Assembly: GCA_946188155.1 (NCBI GenBank)
Contig: CAMHUC010000012.1
Span: 1 to 64,000 of the forward strand
DNA from: an uncultured bacterium
Lineage (GTDB): Bacteria > Bacteroidota > Bacteroidia > Bacteroidales > Bacteroidaceae
Direction of reading: 5' to 3'
DNA length: 64,000 nucleotides
Made by a program: the position numbers and the translations under genes. Below the pieces are notes generated by a model, which worked only from the letters and a program-made list of their open reading frames with translations, made no database searches and had not been told where the DNA came from. This document shows positions 58,564-64,000 of the stretch, one piece after another. The stretch's first letter is position 1, and each line of letters opens with the position of its first letter.

Positions 58564-60330
58564 ATGAAACGACTACTGACACTCTTACTTGTGGCCCTGA
58601 CGGTGATGCCTGCATTGCCGCAGGCTTTGATACGCCATCCCTGGCAGGGTAAGCGCGTGGCCTACTTGGGCGACTCAATCACCGACCCCCGCAACAGCGG
58701 GTCGAAGAAGAAGTACTGGGGATTCCTTGCGGACTGGCTCCAGATAGAGCCCTACGTCTATGGCGTCAGCGGGCGGCAGTGGAACGACGTGCCTCGCCAG
58801 GCTGACCAGCTGAAGGCCGAGCACGGCGACGAGGTGGACGCCATCATGATCTTCATGGGCACCAACGACTACAACAGCGGCGTGCCCATCGGCGAGTGGT
58901 TCGTGGAGAAGCAGGAGCAGGTGATGGCCGGCATCCACGAGAAGAAACACCTGGTGGACCGCCGCCACCGTTACCCCGTGATGAGCGACTCCACCTATCG
59001 CGGGCGCATCAACAAGGCCCTCGACCACGTGAAGCGGCTCTACCCGTCGAAGCAGATTGTGCTGCTGACGCCCATCCACCGCGCCGAGTTCTACGCCAAC
59101 GAGAAGAACTGGCAGCCCCGTGAGGACTATACCAACCTGTGCGGCGAATACATCGATGCCTACGTGGAGTCGGTCAAGGAGGCCGGCAACCTGTGGGCCG
59201 TGCCCGTCATCGACCTCAATGCCCTCAGTGGGCTCTATCCGCTGATGGACGAATACGTGCCCTATTTCAAGAATGGCGGCAACGACCGCCTGCACCCCAA
59301 CGATGCCGGGCATGCGCGGATGGCGCAGACGCTGGTGCAGCAGCTGCTGGCGCTGCCCGTCGGCGGCGACCAGCCGGAGCCCTTCTGGCTGGGAGCCGAC
59401 ATCAGCGGCACCACGCAGCTGGAGGCTATGGGCGTCAGGCTGATGAATGCCCGTGGCGAGGAGCGTGAGAACACGGTGCTGATGCGCGAGCTGGGGCTGA
59501 ATGCCGTCCGTCTGCGCGTGTGGGTGAATCCCAAGGGCGGCTTCTGTGCCAAGGAGGACGTGCTGCGGATGGCGCAGAGGGCCCGTCGGTGCGGGATGGC
59601 CGTGATGATCGACTTCCACTACAGCGACTGGTGGGCCGACCCCGGCAAGCAGAACATCCCCGAGGCCTGGAAGGGAGCGACGTATGAGGTGATGAAGGAC
59701 TCGGTGGCCCGGCATACCCGCGAGACGCTGCAGCTGCTGAAGGACAACGGCATACGGGTGAAGTGGGTGCAGGTGGGCAACGAGACCACCCACGGCTTCC
59801 TGTGGGACATGGGGCGCGCCGAGACCAACATGGCGCAGTATGCCGGACTCACGCAGGCTGGCTATGATGCCGTGAAGCAGGTATATCCGCAGGCCGTCTG
59901 CATCGTGCATCTCGACGGCGGCTGCGACGCGAAGCGCTACAACTTCATCTTTGACGGTCTCAGGAAGCATGGAGCCAAGTGGGACATGATAGGACTGAGC
60001 GTCTACCCCTACTGGGACCAGGACTCCAAGCTCACGGCCTCGGATGACGAGACGCTGCAGAAGTGCATCGACAATATCAATGCCCTCTATCAGAAATACC
60101 AGACGCCGACGATGATAGTAGAGACGGGCTATCTGGTGCGAGAGCCGGAGAAGGGGAAGCAGTTTATGAAACGGCTCATCGAGGCCGCCGCCACCAAGAC
60201 GGGCGGCCACTGCCAGGGGGTGTTCTATTGGGCACCCGAGCTGGAGGGGCAGTACCCGCTGGGAGCCTTCAAGGACCATCGGCCGACGGCCATCATGGAA
60301 GCCTTCACCGAGGCGGCGAAGGGGTTCTGA
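58564..60330 (+). CDS. Secreted GDSL/SGNH esterase fused to a GH53 endo-beta-1,4-galactanase
   Basis: A 588-residue exported two-domain enzyme. Signal peptide about residues 1-20. The SGNH hydrolase (about 25-265) has AYLGDSITD (nucleophile Ser), MGTNDYNSG and NDRLHPNDAGH (Asp-His). The GH53 domain (about 275-585) begins FWLGADISGTTQLEAMG and holds WVQVGNETTHGFLW (acid-base Glu) and MIVETGYLVRE (nucleophile Glu). Together they would deacylate and cut type I arabinogalactan side chains of pectin. This agrees with the uronate module at 29-34 kb. No SusC/D pair is nearby. Confidence 0.9.
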   Translation: MKRLLTLLLVALTVMPALPQALIRHPWQGKRVAYLGDSITDPRNSGSKKKYWGFLADWLQIEPYVYGVSGRQWNDVPRQADQLKAEHGDEVDAIMIFMGTNDYNSGVPIGEWFVEKQEQVMAGIHEKKHLVDRRHRYPVMSDSTYRGRINKALDHVKRLYPSKQIVLLTPIHRAEFYANEKNWQPREDYTNLCGEYIDAYVESVKEAGNLWAVPVIDLNALSGLYPLMDEYVPYFKNGGNDRLHPNDAGHARMAQTLVQQLLALPVGGDQPEPFWLGADISGTTQLEAMGVRLMNARGEERENTVLMRELGLNAVRLRVWVNPKGGFCAKEDVLRMAQRARRCGMAVMIDFHYSDWWADPGKQNIPEAWKGATYEVMKDSVARHTRETLQLLKDNGIRVKWVQVGNETTHGFLWDMGRAETNMAQYAGLTQAGYDAVKQVYPQAVCIVHLDGGCDAKRYNFIFDGLRKHGAKWDMIGLSVYPYWDQDSKLTASDDETLQKCIDNINALYQKYQTPTMIVETGYLVREPEKGKQFMKRLIEAAATKTGGHCQGVFYWAPELEGQYPLGAFKDHRPTAIMEAFTEAAKGF

Positions 60331-60342
60331 GGGTGCCCTCCT

Positions 60343-60912
60343 CTAACCCCTCCTGTATGAGGGCGATATATAGTTGACGAAGGAATAGGGGAAGTCGTGA
60401 CGGTCATCGGCAGGGTGATCCTCGCGGCTTTCTTCTTGCCAGTCGTCGTAGGGGGGGAAGAAGGTGTCGGCCTCCTGCGGCGTGTCGGCAATCTCCGTCA
60501 GGCAGAGGCGGTCGGCCAGGGGCAGGGCCTGGCGGTAGACGCTCGCTCCACCTATTATATATATGTCCTCATCGGGGGAGCAGTGGGCGAGGGCCTCTTC
60601 GAGCGACGGGTAGACATCGCAGCCGGGGAACAGGTCGCTCAGACCCCTCCTGGCCTCCCCTCGCTCGGCCCAAAGGGACGCTTCGCTTGAGAAGAACTTA
60701 GGGGAGGAAAAGGCTGTGCGGCTCAGCACGATGTTACGGCGGTTGGGCAGGGCACCCTTGGGCAGCGACTCGAAGGTGTTGCGCCCCATGATGATGGTGT
60801 GGCCTGTGGTGAGCGCCTTGAAGCGCTTCAGGTCGTTAGGTAGCCAGTAGATCAGTTTGTTCTTGTTTCCGATGGCCCTGTTCCTGGCCACCGCTGCTAT
60901 AATGGTAATCAC
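60343..60912 (-). CDS. folA: Dihydrofolate reductase with an in-frame repeat insertion
   Basis: A 189-residue DHFR, about 20 longer than usual. The N-terminal ITIIAAVARNRAIGNKNKLI, the WLPNDLKRFKALT helix, IIMGRNTFESLPKGALPNRR, IYIIGGASVYRQAL and the end FFPPYDDW follow the family order. Between IVLSR and GCDVYPSLEEAL an extra segment of about 20 residues (SSPKFFSSEASLWAERGEAR) is encoded by 60654-60707. It lies in a surface loop, so activity may be kept. The thyA gene is 40 bases upstream in the same direction, giving the usual thyA-folA operon. Confidence 0.93.
   Translation of the reverse strand: MITIIAAVARNRAIGNKNKLIYWLPNDLKRFKALTTGHTIIMGRNTFESLPKGALPNRRNIVLSRTAFSSPKFFSSEASLWAERGEARRGLSDLFPGCDVYPSLEEALAHCSPDEDIYIIGGASVYRQALPLADRLCLTEIADTPQEADTFFPPYDDWQEESREDHPADDRHDFPYSFVNYISPSYRRG
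60654..60707. repeat. 54-base repeat inserted in folA
   Basis: Ends are inverted (CCTCCCC ... GGGGAGG) and the interior is GC-rich with no relation to DHFR. The length is a multiple of three, so the frame is kept. Confidence 0.7.
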
Positions 60913-60952
60913 CTTGATATTTACGATTTACTGATTTGCGATTTACTATTTG

Positions 60953-61747
60953 TTACACCGAGACTTCTGCCTTGATGTGCGGCCAGGGGTCGTAGCCCTC
61001 GAGCTGGAAGTCGTCGTACTGGAAGTCGAAGAGGCTCTTCACGTCGGGGTTGAGCACCATGCGGGGCAGGGGCCGGGGCTCGCGGGTGAGCTGCAGGCGG
61101 GCCTGGTCGAGATGGTTCAGATACAGGTGGGTGTCGCCCGTGGTGTGTATGAAGTCGCCGGCCTTCAGGCCCGTCACCTGTGCCATCATCTGCAGCAGCA
61201 GGGCGTAGGAGGCGATGTTGAAGGGAACGCCGAGGAAGGTGTCGGCCGAGCGCTGATAGAGCTGTAGCGACAGTCGGCCGTCGGCCACGTAGAACTGGAA
61301 GATGGTGTGGCAGGGCGGAAGGGCCATCTCGTTGACCTCGGCCACGTTCCACGCCGATACAATCATGCGGCGCGAGTTGGGATTCGTCTTCAGCTGGTCG
61401 AGCACGTACTGTATCTGGTCGATGGTGCCGCCCTTGTAGTCGGGCCACGAGCGCCACTGGTGTCCGTAGACGGGACCCAGCTCGCCGTCGGCGTCGGCCC
61501 ACTCGTTCCAGATGCGCACGCCGTGCTCCTGCAGCCAGCGTACATTGGTGTCTCCCCGTAGGAACCAGAGCAGCTCGTAGATGATCGACTTCAGGTGTAG
61601 CTTCTTCGTGGTGAGCAGGGGGAAGCCGTCGTCCAGGCGGTAGCGGCTCTGCGTGCCGAAGATGCTGATGGTGCCGGTGCCTGTGCGATCGCCTTTCTGG
61701 ACACCTTCGGTCAGGATGCGGTTGAGGATATCGAGATACTGTTTCAT
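60953..61747 (-). CDS. thyA: Thymidylate synthase
   Basis: A 264-residue ThyA that methylates dUMP with methylene-tetrahydrofolate. Seen are [20 protein letters not shown], the [20 protein letters not shown] segment, the nucleophile Cys in [15 protein letters not shown] and [11 protein letters not shown]. Full length. It is followed by folA, which regenerates its cofactor, on the same strand. A 36-base tandem repeat lies just upstream. Confidence 0.97.
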   Translation of the reverse strand: MKQYLDILNRILTEGVQKGDRTGTGTISIFGTQSRYRLDDGFPLLTTKKLHLKSIIYELLWFLRGDTNVRWLQEHGVRIWNEWADADGELGPVYGHQWRSWPDYKGGTIDQIQYVLDQLKTNPNSRRMIVSAWNVAEVNEMALPPCHTIFQFYVADGRLSLQLYQRSADTFLGVPFNIASYALLLQMMAQVTGLKAGDFIHTTGDTHLYLNHLDQARLQLTREPRPLPRMVLNPDVKSLFDFQYDDFQLEGYDPWPHIKAEVSV

Positions 61748-61753
61748 TTCTTT

Positions 61754-61902
61754 TGACGGTTATACTTTTTTGACGGTTGTACGAATGGACGTTTTTTGTC
61801 TTTTTTTGACGGTTGTACGAATGGACGTTTTTTGTCTTTTTTTGACGGTTGTACGAATGGACGTTTTTTTGCCTTTTTTTGACGGTTGTACGAATGGACT
61901 TT
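61754..61902. repeat. Tandem repeat with a 36-base unit, four copies
   Basis: The core GACGGTTGTACGAATGGACG starts at 61772, 61808, 61844 and 61881, separated by T-rich spacers of 16-17 bases. It is read in the thyA promoter region and abuts the stop of the 61904 gene. Confidence 0.92.
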
Positions 61903-61903
61903 T

Positions 61904-63127
61904 TTATGTAGTGGATAGAATGTTGGGCGGCTCTGTTGGTAGGTGGGTGGTCTTGATGCGCCAAGGTTTGGGGTAGAGGTTGTTGGCGCGGTTGCCGATG
62001 TTCTTGGCAGGGCCGAGGGGTATGCCGCGATAGGTGAGGGTGACGATGCCGCGAGGGCTGTCGGCGGGTAGAGTGATGGCCTCGCCACGCAGGTAGCGCA
62101 GGGCGTCGGGGTAGGAGAGGGCAACGCTGGGGAAGTCACCAGTAGGAAAGTCGCTGGTGATGGTCTTTATCCCCTTGTCTTGTGGTAAGTCTGTTCTCTT
62201 TCCACTTGCTTCTTTCCACTTGCCACTCTTCCGCATGACCGCCATGAACAGTCCTTCACCTCGGGTCAGTCCGGGGATGAAGCGGTAGACGGGCGCGTCG
62301 AAGCCGTCGAGCAGCGAGCCGGTGATGCCCCATTCAGCCTCGACGGGGATGGCGAGCGGCTCGGCATCGTATTCCTCGATGATCCAGCGCACGTTCTCCT
62401 CGTTCTCCTTGGTGTTGAAGGTGCAGGTGCTGTAGATGAGCAGACCGCCCGGTGCGAGGCACTCCCAGGCGTCGGCTACTATCTCGCGCTGCAGCCGCCA
62501 GCACTTCTCCACGTTCTGCGGGCTCCACTCCTGGATGGCCTGCGGGTCCTTGCGGAACATGCCCTCGCCGGAGCAGGGCACGTCGCACAGGATGACGCCG
62601 TATTGCTGCCTGGCCTTGCGGAAGTCGCGGGGATAGCTGTTGCTGACGGTGCAGCCCTCATGGCCCCACTTGGTGATGTTCTCCAGCAGTATCTGCGCCC
62701 GCGTGGGGTTCGGCTCGTTGCTCACGAGCGTACTCCCCGCTGGCAGCACGGCGATGGCAGCCGTCGACTTGCCGCCGGGGGCAGCGCAGAGGTCGAGCAT
62801 GGCCACCGGCTCGCTGACCAGCTGGCGCAGTACGTGGCAGATGAACATCGACGATGCCTCCTGCACATAGTAGCACCCAGCGTGGAAGAGCGGGTCGAAG
62901 GTGAACTGCGGGCGCCCCTCCAGATAATACCCCTCGCTGCACCAGGGAACCGGTTGCGGTAGTGGGCGGAGGGCAGGGGGCGCAGGTAGCTCCACGCTCC
63001 GCCATTTGGGGTTGAGCCGGATGCTCGTGGGGGCCTCCTCGCTGAAGGCCTCCATGAAGCGGCTGAAGCGCTCCTGGCCCATCACCCGCCTTGTGGCGCT
63101 GATAAATTCTTCTGGCAGTTTCGTCAT
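61904..63127 (-). CDS. rRNA cytosine-C5 methyltransferase, RsmF/NOL1-NOP2-Sun family
   Basis: A 407-residue SAM-dependent methyltransferase. The core has MLDLCAAPGGKSTAAI (SAM-binding), ILCDVPCSGEGMFRKDP (catalytic Cys pair with) and IYSTCTFNTKENEENV (second catalytic Cys). The C-terminal 150 residues include an RsmF-type PUA-like region. The ATG at 63127 starts MTKLPEEF; a frame reaching 63379 overlaps the divergent gene's promoter and lacks similarity. The gene ends within the region of 36-base repeats. Confidence 0.88.
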   Translation of the reverse strand: MTKLPEEFISATRRVMGQERFSRFMEAFSEEAPTSIRLNPKWRSVELPAPPALRPLPQPVPWCSEGYYLEGRPQFTFDPLFHAGCYYVQEASSMFICHVLRQLVSEPVAMLDLCAAPGGKSTAAIAVLPAGSTLVSNEPNPTRAQILLENITKWGHEGCTVSNSYPRDFRKARQQYGVILCDVPCSGEGMFRKDPQAIQEWSPQNVEKCWRLQREIVADAWECLAPGGLLIYSTCTFNTKENEENVRWIIEEYDAEPLAIPVEAEWGITGSLLDGFDAPVYRFIPGLTRGEGLFMAVMRKSGKWKEASGKRTDLPQDKGIKTITSDFPTGDFPSVALSYPDALRYLRGEAITLPADSPRGIVTLTYRGIPLGPAKNIGNRANNLYPKPWRIKTTHLPTEPPNILSTT

Positions 63128-63136
63128 TTCTGGCTG

Positions 63137-63144
63137 CAAAATTA
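63137..63144 (-). promoter_or_regulatory. -7 box TAATTTTG for the methyltransferase gene
   Basis: TAATTTTGCAGCC on the minus strand, nine bases before the ATG at 63127, which supports that start. Confidence 0.65.
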
Positions 63145-63166
63145 AGAAAAATATGGGAAAACTGAC

Positions 63167-63174
63167 TATCTTTG
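63167..63174 (+). promoter_or_regulatory. -7 box TATCTTTG for the 63240 gene
   Basis: TATCTTTGCAAC, 65 bases before the ATG; divergent from the methyltransferase promoter. Confidence 0.65.
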
Positions 63175-63239
63175 CAACTAATTTATGATTTCTTACGTCT
63201 GATAAGCAGAGAATACTAAAAAAAGACAAAGCAAAAGTA

Positions 63240-63974
63240 ATGAATATGAAACAGTATGTAATAGCAATCGCCATGGTGCTGGCACTCGGCATGAGCGCCG
63301 ATGCTGCAGCACAGAAGCACCGCCACACGCCCCGCACGGAGCAGGTGGACACCACTCGGCAGGACAAACAGGAAGCCATCGAGGCCTACTCGGACACCAC
63401 GAGCACCGACACCACGGGCTACGGCGGCAGTAGTAGCTATGGCAGCAATAGTGGCAGCAGCGTCAGCTGGCAGCACTCCGACAGCCTCTCCGAGGAGGAT
63501 GCCAGGGTGCTTAGGGAGGTGTTCGGAGGGTTTGGCGGCATCTTCGGATCGGGCATCGCCCTGGGGGTGGTAGCCCTCGTGGTCATCTTCCTGTTGCTGC
63601 CGCTGCTGATCATCATCGCCATCATCGCCATCTTCTACTTCGTCAACAAGAACCGCCGCGAGCGCTACAGACTGGCACAGATGGCCATCCAGAACGGGCA
63701 GCCCATACCCGAGGAGATGCTGAAGCAGCAGTCGCCGACGGTGAGCGACGACTATCAGGCGGGCATCCGGCAGATGTGTCTCGGCGTGGGCCTGGCCATC
63801 CTGCTGGGCATCATGATCAAGGAGGTGGGTGTCGGCATCGGTGCGCTGGTGTTCTTCATCGGACTGGGCAAGTGGTACATCGCCCGCCAGAACCGCAGCA
63901 ACGGCAGCGACCCGCTGGGCGGACAAACGAACAATAGTAGTAACAACAATTCAAACATCCAGAATTATGACTAA
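63240..63974 (+). CDS. DUF6249-type membrane protein
   Basis: A 244-residue protein with a signal-like N-terminus (MKQYVIAIAMVLALGMSADA), a Ser/Gly/Tyr-rich low-complexity stretch (TGYGGSSSYGSNSGSSVSW), then a strong membrane helix (VVALVVIFLLLPLLIIIAII, about residues 115-140) and a second one or two near residues 178-215. DUF6249 genes commonly sit beside PspC-domain and sigma-factor genes in Bacteroidales. The next gene, starting at 63967, overlaps its end by eight bases. Confidence 0.8.
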   Translation: MNMKQYVIAIAMVLALGMSADAAAQKHRHTPRTEQVDTTRQDKQEAIEAYSDTTSTDTTGYGGSSSYGSNSGSSVSWQHSDSLSEEDARVLREVFGGFGGIFGSGIALGVVALVVIFLLLPLLIIIAIIAIFYFVNKNRRERYRLAQMAIQNGQPIPEEMLKQQSPTVSDDYQAGIRQMCLGVGLAILLGIMIKEVGVGIGALVFFIGLGKWYIARQNRSNGSDPLGGQTNNSSNNNSNIQNYD

Positions 63975-64000
63975 GAGACTGATGCGTTCAAACGACAGAG
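63967..64000 (+). CDS. Start of a probable PspC-domain protein, cut by the window edge
   Basis: Only MTKRLMRSNDR is visible, which matches the opening of PspC domains (KRLxRSxDRMIAGVCGG). The overlap with the DUF6249 gene is typical of that pairing. Little more can be said from eleven residues. Confidence 0.4.
   Translation, partial: MTKRLMRSNDR

Noticed and set aside
58675..60279. 534-codon frame antisense to the GDSL-GH53 gene
   Set aside because: No motif is present and the sense strand has a signal peptide and two complete catalytic sites.

Overview
The window is chromosomal DNA from a member of the Bacteroidales, most likely a Prevotella-type organism. The main clues are Bacteroidetes -7 promoter boxes (TAnnTTTG) placed just ahead of many genes, near absence of Shine-Dalgarno sites, a Bacteroidales-type TonB-dependent receptor, BT_3928-type and DUF1599 proteins, a GLUG-repeat surface protein ending in a Prevotella-style C-terminus, and many short intergenic repeat families. 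No rRNA, tRNA, CRISPR array, transposase or phage gene was recognised.

Layout. 1-6.3 kb: a 5'-truncated DUF4143 ATPase remnant, then surface-polysaccharide genes (rfbC, glf, a polyprenyl-phosphate sugar transferase, a nucleotidyltransferase-fold protein, a WecG/TagA glycosyltransferase). 6.3-29 kb: mostly housekeeping (murF, folP, cdaA, pta-ackA interrupted by a GxxExxY gene, kdgK, lpxH-like, radC, efp, rpmH, rluD, ddl, an acyltransferase, a GMP synthase ATPase subunit, tpiA, folE). 29-34 kb: a uronate module (orphan EIIC-type transporter, secreted-looking KduI, ExuT-type MFS carrier) into which a four-helix-bundle/zinc-finger gene and octamer repeats are inserted; kdgK at 13.4 kb would serve the same pathway. 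34-45 kb: the accessory part, with a GH3 lipoprotein, a GNAT toxin-antitoxin-like pair flanked by 227-bp direct repeats, and a four-gene minus-strand cassette (47-aa peptide, nucleotidyltransferase, S24/S26 peptidase, PqqD-like protein) directly downstream of a 1469-aa GLUG protein. 45-64 kb: a membrane-bound AraC regulator, nitroreductase, folB, amidase, MCE protein, dnaA, a TonB-dependent receptor, a broken tyrosine phosphatase beside an AAA/PD-(D/E)XK protein, a GDSL-GH53 fusion enzyme, folA (with an in-frame repeat insertion), thyA, an rRNA cytosine methyltransferase and the start of a PspC-type gene.

The strongest candidate for an undescribed system is the cassette at 37599-39607. A short peptide with a lasso-leader-like YxxP motif sits next to a PqqD-like recognition protein, a leader-peptidase-like enzyme and a nucleotidyltransferase paralogous to the one in the polysaccharide locus. 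It looks like a minimal ribosomal-peptide modification and export module without any recognised cyclase. The second theme is repeat structure: at least five families of hairpins, direct repeats and tandem repeats fill the gaps and in one case enter a coding region in frame.
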